Virus record (IMG/VR): IMGVR_UViG_3300007276_000203
Span: 1 to 29,514 of that record
DNA length: 29,514 bases
Strand: one strand, 5' to 3'
Source of the DNA: a virus
The stretch's first letter is position 1. Each line of letters starts with the position of its first letter. This document shows, piece by piece, positions 15,057-21,059 of the stretch. The position numbers were made by a program, and so were the translations under genes. The notes below the pieces were generated by a model. The model was not told where the DNA came from and did no database searches. It saw only the letters and a program-made list of their open reading frames with translations.

Positions 15057-15696
15057 GTACAAAGTCCTTAATCAGAGGAAACATTGGATTAATCTCATAA
15101 GCACAGGCTCGTGCAATGTCCATATGCTCTTTCTGAGTACCAGGAGTAGTACGCACATCAATGAAGTGTATCCATGATCGTACTGTTCCGTGCATATACA
15201 AACGAGTCTTTGTTAGACCTTCTGGAAGTACAGTTCGTGCCTGCTCCTTCGCAATACCATGTTCGATTGCCCACTTATAAACATTAGACGCAGTATCAAT
15301 AACTCGTTTCTGTTGAGCAATCCAATGCTGCTGTAGTAATGCATCATCAGTTTCAATACTGTTCTGACGATTCTTTGTATCCTGTAGACGAGTTTCTCGT
15401 AGTTCATACGGCCACCCTTCTAATGCCGCAGGGTCGGCATAGCGTTGGCTAAACTCCTGAAAAGCAAAACTACGATGGCGTACTATCTGGTGAGCGATGT
15501 CACGAGTAGTGTTGATCTCCATAGTAATACCACACATCTCAAAAGGAGACCAGTGTTTATGCTTGATTAGATACTCTACTAGCTTACGAGAAGTAAGTTC
15601 ATTACTCTGATTAGCTGGGTTAGACACTCTAGCCATGTATGCAATATCTGCAATGAGGTCAGGCGAAGATGTCGATATAAGTTTTACGTTGCTCAT
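15049..15696 (-). CDS. thyX: Flavin-dependent thymidylate synthase ThyX
   Basis: This 215-aa enzyme carries the ThyX signature RHRSFAFQEFSQRY (RHR-x7-S-x-R, residues 73-85), which binds dUMP and FAD. It makes dTMP from dUMP using methylene-tetrahydrofolate and NADPH. WSPFEMCGITMEI before it and the C-terminal VRSWIHFIDVR with later helices also fit the family, and the length is normal. The ATG overlaps the upstream stop as ATGA. It sits with a nucleotide-diphosphohydrolase-like gene, forming a nucleotide-supply operon read from the promoter at 16319-16347. Confidence 0.96.
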   Translation of the reverse strand: MSNVKLISTSSPDLIADIAYMARVSNPANQSNELTSRKLVEYLIKHKHWSPFEMCGITMEINTTRDIAHQIVRHRSFAFQEFSQRYADPAALEGWPYELRETRLQDTKNRQNSIETDDALLQQHWIAQQKRVIDTASNVYKWAIEHGIAKEQARTVLPEGLTKTRLYMHGTVRSWIHFIDVRTTPGTQKEHMDIARACAYEINPMFPLIKDFVHD

Positions 15697-16292
15697 TTGG
15701 CGGTGATCCTTTTGTCGTAGTCTGCATAGTCCTCATTCCACCAGTCAGGTTTCGCTCTATGCGACCAGGTGGCGAAGGTGGCTTTATCCAGATGGTAGTA
15801 GTCCCTGTAAGATTGTATAGGGTTGTTGTAGTCTTTAAGTTCATCAGGCATTGCTAGTCCGAACTCTGTGAATCCGAGTCTTGGTAGATTTCGTGGCTCT
15901 GGTAACTTGTTAACCACTTCCACAATCGACTTGTGTTGTTTCGCATAGCGATAATGATATTCATCATTGAGAGCGTTGCCATAGCAGTGTGTCCATTCAA
16001 AATTGTCTAGAGATGAGCGTACCCAGATAGTGCAAGGGTGGTTGTACATCATCGGTAGATACGGGGTTAAAGGTCTTTCTTCCATTGGAAGATGTTTAAT
16101 GTCTTTCTTGAGAGCATTGAGATGATCTCGCTCTTCTTTGTTGAGAGCACGAGGTACAAAACCTAGATGCTCGTCAACCCAGATAGCAGTACACATTAGC
16201 TGTGCTACTTCTAGGGGCATCTTTACAATATGTTTGTCTACGTGATACTCTGCACACTTGTCGAGGTCATCGTCAAGATAAAATAAATTCAT
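15693..16292 (-). CDS. Conserved phage protein (YHVDKHIVKM family)
   Basis: This 199-aa protein opens with MNLFYLDDDLDKCAEYHVDKH and VKMPLEVAQL, an N-terminal pattern I recognise from a widespread uncharacterised phage family. It is rich in His, Tyr and Trp (HPCTIWVRSS, FEWTHCYGN, YHYRYAKQH), which could coordinate metal. The function is not established, and I do not assign one. It is the first gene of the operon from the promoter at 16319-16347, with GGAG six bases upstream of ATG, and is ATGA-coupled to ThyX. Confidence 0.8.
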   Translation of the reverse strand: MNLFYLDDDLDKCAEYHVDKHIVKMPLEVAQLMCTAIWVDEHLGFVPRALNKEERDHLNALKKDIKHLPMEERPLTPYLPMMYNHPCTIWVRSSLDNFEWTHCYGNALNDEYHYRYAKQHKSIVEVVNKLPEPRNLPRLGFTEFGLAMPDELKDYNNPIQSYRDYYHLDKATFATWSHRAKPDWWNEDYADYDKRITAK

Positions 16293-16318
16293 GGTACTCT
16301 CCGTAAAATAGAAATTAT

Positions 16319-16347
16319 ATTATACTAGATTTGGGAAAGGCTGTCAA
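16319..16347 (-). promoter_or_regulatory. Sigma70 promoter of the ThyX/IscU operon
   Basis: TTGACA (16347-16342), 17-base spacer and TATAAT (16324-16319) on the minus strand, with TTC before the -35. It starts RNA near 16312 and serves the genes from 16292 down to 13677. Confidence 0.9.
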
Positions 16348-16350
16348 GAA

Positions 16351-17088
16351 CTATTCTTCAGGTACTTTAGCTCTACCAGGTGTAAACTTAACTAGAGCGT
16401 TTGTTCGAAGAGTGTACTCAGGGTTTGGGTTGAGAGCGGGGCCTTTCCAATATGTACCTTGTTTTTTCAGTATGTCTCTATAGAGTGCTACCTCTGCTCT
16501 GGAATCATGGGCTAGGCTGCCTTGTTGTACGCTGTAGTCTTCGGGGATAACCTCTGGACGTAGCATTGGTAAGTGCCAGCTTCCTGTAAACTGTTCAGAA
16601 TCAGAGATAGAAGCGTGGAAGTTTGTAACTGTTGTGAAGGCATCAAAGTTTATGAAGGTCATACTATTCCAAGTATCACAAACATTTGCAAACCAATGGG
16701 CTGTTATCGCACCCGCAGAGAGTCTTTTACCTTCGTCAATGTTGTATTGATTTGCAATCTCTGTTATTGTTTCATTGGAATACATACTACAATGATCTAC
16801 AGGAGGTCTTCCAAACTCAGGATTATAGAGGCTTTCGTTAAAGAGTATCTTTGTTACTTTCAATACTTCTTTAAACGATTTCATTCGTAATTGTCCTGTT
16901 ACCCAGATATGCGTATTTGTACCTATACGATCAAATATTACTGGCTCGGGCAATCCTTTACCGAAACGAACTGTAATGTCAAACCCATCAATATAGTCAC
17001 CATGCTCATACTCTAAAGCATCTAAACTATTTCCTACGAGAATAATATCTTTTCCTCGTACATAATCCTTCATATCATCTAAGGTCAT
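16351..17088 (-). CDS. Glycosyltransferase, GT29/sialyltransferase-like
   Basis: This 245-aa protein begins with a Rossmann-like strand and the motif DIILVGNSLDALEYEHG followed by YIDGFDITVRF. This matches the L-sialyl motif layout of GT29-type enzymes (VGNS...G...ID..D.V.R). The downstream SAGAITAHW region could be the small-motif equivalent. GT29 enzymes transfer sialic acid or similar sugars from a CMP donor; the donor here is unknown. The start at ATG 17088 is fixed by GGAGG six bases upstream; a longer frame to 17142 overlaps the neighbour further. It overlaps the other glycosyltransferase gene by 14 bases, so the two likely act on the same glycan. Confidence 0.72.
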   Translation of the reverse strand: MTLDDMKDYVRGKDIILVGNSLDALEYEHGDYIDGFDITVRFGKGLPEPVIFDRIGTNTHIWVTGQLRMKSFKEVLKVTKILFNESLYNPEFGRPPVDHCSMYSNETITEIANQYNIDEGKRLSAGAITAHWFANVCDTWNSMTFINFDAFTTVTNFHASISDSEQFTGSWHLPMLRPEVIPEDYSVQQGSLAHDSRAEVALYRDILKKQGTYWKGPALNPNPEYTLRTNALVKFTPGRAKVPEE

Positions 17089-17710
17089 TGTAGTCCTCCG
17101 CGAACTCGTCGTGGGCATAATCTGTGTAGATTGGTGTCCCATCTGTAAAATGTACTGCTACAGGGTCTTTCATGAAGTTGTAGTAGCCTACTAAATAATT
17201 GTAAGACTCGTCGAGCCTACCTATCTCACTAGCCCACTCGAATCTGTGTAGCCACTGAGGTGTTTGTTTGTTTACTGCTTCTAAAGTCAACTTTGAGCAG
17301 TCTTTGTGGTCGCAGTTGAATACCATCATAGAACTCCACCACTTTCGAGGATACCACTCATTCTTATGTGAAAGAAACTTATGATCCTCGCGTACTTGTT
17401 TTATTAGGTGTTTAACTACTGTTACAGGAGCATCTCCTATCAGTGCATTTAGTACGGCAGGATCTTTACGCCATACGAAATCACTATCACAGAACATGGC
17501 TTTGCCCTTATAACCACATAGGTAAGGTACTAGAAAACGAGTATAGGTAAATTCAGTAGACCCATCTTCCTTCTTTCTCTTGTATCCGTGATCTCTTTGA
17601 AGATCCTTCTTATCTAGTAACGTGACTTTGTGTCCGAATCTCTCAATAGACCGGACACAAACGGCTGTGTTCTCTGGCTGGGTAGAATCATGTCCTACAA
17701 ATATTCTCAC
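17075..17710 (-). CDS. Glycosyltransferase, GT-A fold with DxD (GT8-like)
   Basis: This 211-aa protein starts MRIFVGHDSTQPENTAVCVRS, a GT8-style first strand. YTRFLVPYLCGYKGKAMFCD places the metal-binding DSD at residues 75-77 (DSDFVW). WWSSMMVFNC follows in the acceptor-side position. It probably transfers a hexose from a nucleotide sugar to phage or host surface glycans. The start is GTG 17710, overlapping the small upstream gene as GTGA, with AAGGA six bases upstream. Together with the GT29-like gene it forms the end of the lysis transcript. Confidence 0.82.
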   Translation of the reverse strand: MRIFVGHDSTQPENTAVCVRSIERFGHKVTLLDKKDLQRDHGYKRKKEDGSTEFTYTRFLVPYLCGYKGKAMFCDSDFVWRKDPAVLNALIGDAPVTVVKHLIKQVREDHKFLSHKNEWYPRKWWSSMMVFNCDHKDCSKLTLEAVNKQTPQWLHRFEWASEIGRLDESYNYLVGYYNFMKDPVAVHFTDGTPIYTDYAHDEFAEDYNDLR

Positions 17711-17829
17711 TCTTCATCCTTGTATGTATGTAGCTCGCCCTTCTTCTTTGCTTCTCGTTTTCTATCTTTGAATACTTTAGCTTTATTGTACTTTCGCTGG
17801 AACTTCGCTACTGGATTTTTCTTTTTCAT
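17707..17829 (-). CDS. Small basic phage protein (40 aa)
   Basis: This 40-residue, strongly basic protein begins MKKKNPVAKFQRKYNKAK and contains DRKREAKKKG. The pattern is one I associate with a short conserved phage family of unknown function. It overlaps the outer-spanin gene by 47 bases and the glycosyltransferase by four (GTGA). GAGAGG lies about nine bases before ATG. RNA or ribosome binding is possible from the charge, but unproven. Confidence 0.78.
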   Translation of the reverse strand: MKKKNPVAKFQRKYNKAKVFKDRKREAKKKGELHTYKDEE

Positions 17830-18205
17830 TAGTAGTAACCTCTCTGTAATATACAATTACTTCGCCCAATTGGCTGATGTATCTTTTAATTTCTTGTGTA
17901 TTATAAGCCATTAACTCATAATCTGCAACTGTCATTGCGACAAACACGAGATCTCCCCCATGTTTCTTTTTAATATCTTCTTCGAACTTATCCATGTAGG
18001 TACGCTCTTCTTTCGGTATCTTTCGATCCGAAACTACATACCACTTGGGTTCTTTAAGGTTTAAAGGTCGAGGCATAGTAGGCTGTACAATATCTATCTG
18101 TACGGGCTTACTTATAACTTCCACCTGTCTTGGAGGTTGCTGTAGTAAACTACAACCACTAAGGGTTAGGATTGCTAATGCGATTACTGACTTCTTCAAT
18201 TGCAT
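17783..18205 (-). CDS. Outer-membrane spanin lipoprotein (o-spanin, Rz1-like)
   Basis: This 140-aa predicted lipoprotein has MQLKKSVIALAILTLSGC, a short signal peptide and lipobox LSGC with the lipidated cysteine at residue 18, followed by a proline-containing stretch (QPPRQ, PTMPRP). The start at ATG 18205 has AAGGAGGT five bases upstream. Its first 47 bases lie inside the 3' end of the inner-spanin gene, the usual arrangement for spanin pairs. It would span the periplasm with the i-spanin and fuse the outer membrane at lysis. The C-terminal part is longer than in classical Rz1. Confidence 0.85.
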   Translation of the reverse strand: MQLKKSVIALAILTLSGCSLLQQPPRQVEVISKPVQIDIVQPTMPRPLNLKEPKWYVVSDRKIPKEERTYMDKFEEDIKKKHGGDLVFVAMTVADYELMAYNTQEIKRYISQLGEVIVYYREVTTNEKEKSSSEVPAKVQ

Positions 18206-18551
18206 CGAATACCTCCTTTGTTCTCTGGTTTGCTTGATTTTGTATCTGTCCTGGTCTTGCACTGGCTATCTTCGCAAGGTTGTGTCTACGAAAAATATCT
18301 AGGTATTCAGACATCTCAGCTTCGTACTGCTGATTCTGTTGTTGCATTACAGCGTTTGCTGCTGCTGTCTTCTCTGCATTCAGTGTGATTGCGGCTATTG
18401 TAGCCTTCTGCTCTTGATCCCGCAGGTCTTGTGCTATGATCACTGCTGTCTGTTCTTCTAATTTATTTTTCATAGGCACAACAGCGAATTGGTAGTACAG
18501 AAAACCTGCACTACCCATCGCTGCTATGATTCCCATCAATAGTTTAGACAT
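18159..18551 (-). CDS. Inner-membrane spanin (i-spanin, Rz-like)
   Basis: This 130-aa protein has an N-terminal membrane anchor (LLMGIIAAMGSAGFLYYQF, residues 4-22) followed by a long charged and alanine/glutamine-rich coiled coil (KNKLEEQTAVIIAQ ... NAVMQQQNQQYEAEM). This is the topology of Rz: inner-membrane anchored with a periplasmic coiled coil. It lies just after the lysozyme gene (8-base overlap) and overlaps the lipoprotein gene. The architecture and order make the spanin call good although sequence identity among spanins is always low. Confidence 0.88.
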   Translation of the reverse strand: MSKLLMGIIAAMGSAGFLYYQFAVVPMKNKLEEQTAVIIAQDLRDQEQKATIAAITLNAEKTAAANAVMQQQNQQYEAEMSEYLDIFRRHNLAKIASARPGQIQNQANQRTKEVFDAIEEVSNRISNPNP

Positions 18552-18984
18552 TTTCCATTCTAACCATAAGTCTTTCTGCTCGATTCCCTACTTGTCTGTG
18601 CCATAGCGAATCTCTGCCTTCAACCCCTGCTGTCTTCCAGTCTCCTGCATCAACAGCTTTCTTGAAGTTTTTGAACTTACTTAGTCGGGGACGTCCAAGA
18701 TTAAACATCATATTGACGAGTATCTCTTGAACTTCCCCTGGATAAGTTTCCCACATATCAAAGAGAACTTTACACTCTCCAATAGCAATGTCAAGGTCGG
18801 CTTGAAAGGCTTCTGTAACCCTTTCCTCACTAACAGGTGTTCCAACGTCACATCCTTGCTCAGGATCTTTATCCGTGATTAAGTGCCCGATACCAAAGGT
18901 AGCGTAGCCTAAATGATCAAGATATATTTCGTTTACTATTCCTTCATCTACTGCTAATTGTTTCTGTACTTGTTCTCTATTCAT
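18544..18984 (-). CDS. T4-type lysozyme endolysin (GH24)
   Basis: This 146-aa muramidase shows the GH24 catalytic spacing exactly as in T4 lysozyme: Glu14, Asp23 and Thr29 (E-x8-D-x5-T) in DEGIVNEIYLDHLGYATFGIGH. It cleaves peptidoglycan. The C-terminal lobe carries LVNMMFNLGRPRLSKF and the family's later W and R residues. No signal peptide or SAR segment is visible, so export needs a holin. The ATG has AAGGAG six bases upstream. The 34-aa membrane peptide upstream is the only holin candidate in the cluster. Confidence 0.94.
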   Translation of the reverse strand: MNREQVQKQLAVDEGIVNEIYLDHLGYATFGIGHLITDKDPEQGCDVGTPVSEERVTEAFQADLDIAIGECKVLFDMWETYPGEVQEILVNMMFNLGRPRLSKFKNFKKAVDAGDWKTAGVEGRDSLWHRQVGNRAERLMVRMENV

Positions 18985-19000
18985 GTTCTACTCCTTAGTA

Positions 19001-19105
19001 TTACATTCCTGCACTGGCGTATATTGTTATAAACGGCAAGGCTAAACAACTGACTGCTGTAACCACTGCACATACTACGCAAGCGGCCTCGTCTCTTTTT
19101 CTCAC
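19001..19105 (-). CDS. 34-aa membrane peptide; candidate holin
   Basis: A short frame with a GTG start (19105) and GGAG seven bases upstream encodes a peptide with a charged head (MRKRDEAA) and a single long hydrophobic segment (CVVCAVVTAVSCLALPFITI, residues 9-28). Its stop is 16 bases before the endolysin start, within the same transcript. The position and topology fit a very small holin or lysis regulator, though it is shorter than most holins. The call rests on context and one membrane segment. Confidence 0.6.
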   Translation of the reverse strand: MRKRDEAACVVCAVVTAVSCLALPFITIYASAGM

Positions 19106-19107
19106 TT

Positions 19108-19168
19108 TCGTTCTCCATAGAACTTTGGGCAATAGCCCGTATCTAGGCTACTCCAAGGTGAGCCTAAT
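19108..19168 (-). other. Paired hairpins ahead of the lysis genes
   Basis: Minus-strand RNA can form TAGGCT/AGCCTA (11-base loop) and then GGGC-UAUU-GCCC. There is no U-run, so it is a weak terminator at best; it could modulate lysis-gene expression. The second hairpin lies close to the ribosome site of the 34-aa gene. Confidence 0.35.
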
Positions 19169-19172
19169 TTAC

Positions 19173-19394
19173 CTATACCAAGTCTTTAAGGTCTTGGTAC
19201 CCACCTATATGCTCCCCATTCAGTATAATCTGAGGAACAGTCTTTGCGTAAGGAAATCTAGCAGTAAAGTCTTCTACTTCGTAGTCTCTATCTAACTTGA
19301 GTACTACCATTTCCATGTTTTTCTTTTTAGCAAGCGAGACAGCCATGTCACAATAGACACAACCATCTCTACTATAAATTACTATTTTATCCAT
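19173..19394 (-). CDS. Glutaredoxin-like protein
   Basis: This 73-aa thioredoxin-fold protein has the redox motif CVYC at residues 12-15, TVPQI with the cis-proline and GGYQDL, all standard for glutaredoxins. Phage glutaredoxins supply electrons for ribonucleotide reductase or carry Fe-S clusters; no reductase is in this window. The CxxC dithiol form favours a reductant. It overlaps the methyltransferase gene by 8 bases. Confidence 0.93.
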   Translation of the reverse strand: MDKIVIYSRDGCVYCDMAVSLAKKKNMEMVVLKLDRDYEVEDFTARFPYAKTVPQIILNGEHIGGYQDLKDLV

Positions 19395-19920
19395 GCAATT
19401 TTACTCTTGCTCGTACTTCATTACGTGTCCATGTTATAGATTCTACACTGAAGTACTTCTCTAGTTTGGCTTTCCACCACTCTTTATCTTCGATTATAAG
19501 GTGTGCATTGCGACCATCTTCTAGTATTGATACTGCCGCTATGGTACTTATAACAAAATAACCGCACTTGAGCATACAATCTCTCATATGCCCAAGTACG
19601 TTGTCTAATAATTCTGGTTCGATATGTTCGAGCACATCTGTGCAAACTACTATATCTTGAGGGTCGGGTAAACCGCTTTTGCTTTCTACAGCGGGGTCAT
19701 ACTCGTAGAATAGTAACTCACCTGGGTACTTACGATGAAAGTGTCTTTTCAGACAGTCCCTATGGTTACTACTTCCGTAGTCAAGGGCAGTTTCACATCT
19801 ATACTTTGCTGCCCATTCTCTTATGTCCTCTGCGTGCTTACGACCTGTCCCGCCCCAATATCTATCTTCGTGAAGTGCTATCAGTTGTTTCTTGTAGCTA
19901 TCACTGATTAATAAGTCCAA
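19387..19920 (-). CDS. Class I SAM-dependent methyltransferase-like protein
   Basis: This ~177-aa protein has a Rossmann methyltransferase outline. The first strand and loop (TALDYGSSNHRDC) correspond to motif I, then comes LFYEYDPAV at the acidic strand-2 position, then DIVVCTDVLEHIEPELL (motif IV region, DVLEH), then GYFVIST. The substrate is unknown. There is no ATG. The start is probably TTG 19920, which has GAGGG seven bases upstream; TTG 19926 has no usable spacing. It overlaps the small gene upstream. Confidence 0.83.
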   Translation of the reverse strand: MDLLISDSYKKQLIALHEDRYWGGTGRKHAEDIREWAAKYRCETALDYGSSNHRDCLKRHFHRKYPGELLFYEYDPAVESKSGLPDPQDIVVCTDVLEHIEPELLDNVLGHMRDCMLKCGYFVISTIAAVSILEDGRNAHLIIEDKEWWKAKLEKYFSVESITWTRNEVRARVKLHG

Positions 19921-20107
19921 GGTCAAACCCTCTCTTTACAAGCTCGTTACGATACTTCTGCTTGTGTTTTGGTTTAGTGTTGCTATTTAAAATAGCGGCT
20001 ACCAACTCTTCCTCTGAAGTGTTGCGTAGGTAATAGTGAACCGTCTTATAGGTTTTGGCCTGACGGCTAATCAAAATTTTGGCTGATTCTTTAAACTTTG
20101 CTGGCAT
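19901..20107 (-). CDS. Small basic conserved phage protein (68 aa)
   Basis: This 68-aa protein starts MPAKFKESAKILISRQAKTY and ends with KYRNELVKRGFDLG, a pattern I have seen in small phage proteins of unknown role. It is basic, with no membrane segment. The ATG has GGGAG seven bases upstream. It overlaps its neighbours by 17 and 20 bases in a compact operon read from the hub promoters. Confidence 0.78.
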   Translation of the reverse strand: MPAKFKESAKILISRQAKTYKTVHYYLRNTSEEELVAAILNSNTKPKHKQKYRNELVKRGFDLGLINQ

Positions 20108-20270
20108 TTTCTTTCTCCCGTTGGTATTCTAATTTAAGATCGTTGTAACAGGTTTCTGCAACCTTTCTACTTCTGGTACGCATATACAGTGTGTGAGTGT
20201 CTTCAACCCTGTAAATAGGGTCTGATATAATCTCATCGTACTCTACATTTATTTCTAGTTTATTCTTCAT
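20091..20270 (-). CDS. Small phage protein of unknown function (59 aa)
   Basis: This 59-codon frame (MKNKLEINVEYDEIISDPIY onwards) fills the space between two coupled genes and overlaps both, by 11 bases upstream and 17 downstream. It is highly charged without a known domain. Support is continuous coupling, an ATG start and the lack of any other gene in this stretch. Confidence 0.72.
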   Translation of the reverse strand: MKNKLEINVEYDEIISDPIYRVEDTHTLYMRTRSRKVAETCYNDLKLEYQREKENASKV

Positions 20271-20397
20271 CTAACTCCAGCATCCCGTGGTCTACTAAGT
20301 GTTCTATGGTTGTCTCTATGCCTTCCTGTTTACCTAGGTGGTAGCTTGTCAAGCCACATCCAAGGGTACAAAACATAAATACGGCTAGTTCTAACAT
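20260..20397 (-). CDS. Small membrane-anchored phage protein (45 aa)
   Basis: This 45-aa protein has an N-terminal hydrophobic segment (LELAVFMFCTLGCGLTSYHL) followed by an acidic tail (IEHLVDHGMLELDEE). I start at ATG 20397 with GGAG seven bases upstream, since the promoter at 20444-20472 starts RNA near 20437 and rules out the longer frame to 20472. It is the first gene of the leftward hub transcript. Function unknown. Confidence 0.76.
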   Translation of the reverse strand: MLELAVFMFCTLGCGLTSYHLGKQEGIETTIEHLVDHGMLELDEE

Positions 20398-20443
20398 ACA
20401 TTTTCTCCGTCTTTTGGATTTGTTTCTCCATTTCAGAATAACT

Positions 20444-20472
20444 ATTATACGCACAATTAAGGATACAGTCAA
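20444..20472 (-). promoter_or_regulatory. Leftward hub promoter, proximal
   Basis: TTGACT (20472-20467), 17-base spacer and TATAAT (20449-20444) on the minus strand, with TTC before the -35. It starts RNA near 20437 just upstream of the 45-aa gene. Confidence 0.87.
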
Positions 20473-20519
20473 GAAATATCTTTAGGATGCCCAATAAATT
20501 TCTATTTTCTTTTAGGGGA

Positions 20520-20548
20520 ATTATACTCAAATTTATGTAGAATGTCAA
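20520..20548 (-). promoter_or_regulatory. Leftward hub promoter, distal
   Basis: TTGACA (20548-20543), 17-base spacer and TATAAT (20525-20520) on the minus strand. It lies 76 bases upstream of the proximal leftward promoter, so the leftward genes have tandem promoters. Confidence 0.87.
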
Positions 20549-20580
20549 GAAGAATTTTTGAGCGACCCCAAAAAAATTTC

Positions 20581-20609
20581 TTGACAAGATACCCGCTTTC
20601 CGATATAAT
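20581..20609 (+). promoter_or_regulatory. Rightward hub promoter
   Basis: TTGACA (20581-20586), 17-base spacer and TATAAT (20604-20609). The predicted start near 20616 coincides with the A of the next gene's ATG. It is back to back with the distal leftward promoter, with TTCTTGACA facing outwards as a perfect 9-base inverted repeat. Confidence 0.88.
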
Positions 20610-20615
20610 ACTCCC

Positions 20616-20789
20616 ATGAAAAAATATAAAAGAAAGCCTTGGACTGATGAGGAGCGCAAGATACTTGCTACTCACTATTTTTACCAAGACATTGAATCAA
20701 TAATGTATATGCTCCCTGGGCGAACTGAGCAATCTATTCGTAATCAGGTATCATATCTAAGAAAAAGAGGATATAGGTTTAAGAAATGA
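20616..20789 (+). CDS. 57-aa SANT/Myb-like DNA-binding protein, probably leaderless
   Basis: The first rightward gene has a basic head (MKKYKRK) and a SANT/Myb-like unit (PWTDEERKILATHYFYQDI, then LPGRTEQSIRNQVSYLRKRG), ending YRFKK. GRTEQSIRNQ with the following leucine is the typical recognition helix. It probably binds DNA and may regulate the hub. The ATG is six bases after the -10 box (20604-20609), so the mRNA probably starts at the ATG and has no leader or ribosome site. It is ATGA-coupled to the membrane peptide. Confidence 0.85.
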   Translation: MKKYKRKPWTDEERKILATHYFYQDIESIMYMLPGRTEQSIRNQVSYLRKRGYRFKK

Positions 20790-20875
20790 TGTTAGACACT
20801 ACACAAGCCGCTGCTCTTATAGCACTATTAGTTTTCTGGATCATCATCAAAGATAAGGATGATTATGACGATTAA
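20786..20875 (+). CDS. 29-aa membrane peptide
   Basis: A 29-codon frame starting at ATG 20786 (second ATG at 20789) encodes one hydrophobic segment (AAALIALLVFWIIIK, about residues 8-22) and an acidic tail (DKDDYDD). It overlaps the previous stop as ATGA and the bS21 start, so it is part of a coupled run. Single-pass membrane microproteins are common in phages; the role is unknown. Confidence 0.62.
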   Translation: MMLDTTQAAALIALLVFWIIIKDKDDYDD

Positions 20876-21059
20876 AGTAAGAAACGGCAATGTCGAGCAA
20901 GCACTCCGTATATTTCGCAGAAAGGTAAACGATAGTAATAAGCTGTTCGATTACAAAGAAAAGCAATATCACGAGAAGAAAACTACTAAACGTCAGCGCA
21001 AAAAAGCTGCTGCTAAACAAAGAGAGCGTAAACGACAATGCAAGGATATAAAGTATTAA
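20865..21059 (+). CDS. rpsU: Ribosomal protein bS21 (phage-encoded)
   Basis: This 64-aa protein matches small-subunit ribosomal protein bS21. TIKVRNGNVEQALRIFRRKV corresponds to the family's VKVREN...AL..FKR start, followed by KEKQYHEKKTTKRQRKKAAA, the classic (R/K)-x-x-YEKPTxxRKRKK-type stretch, and a basic tail. bS21 sits at the mRNA exit region near the anti-Shine-Dalgarno and affects initiation. I choose ATG 20865, five bases after AAGGA; a Met two codons earlier is possible. The phage copy could replace host bS21 and bias ribosomes towards phage mRNA; the bias is inference. Confidence 0.93.
   Translation: MTIKVRNGNVEQALRIFRRKVNDSNKLFDYKEKQYHEKKTTKRQRKKAAAKQRERKRQCKDIKY

Noticed and set aside
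20330-20687. Two overlapping minus-strand frames across the promoter hub
   Set aside because: They would cross three consensus promoters and have hydrophobic, low-complexity products without start signals.
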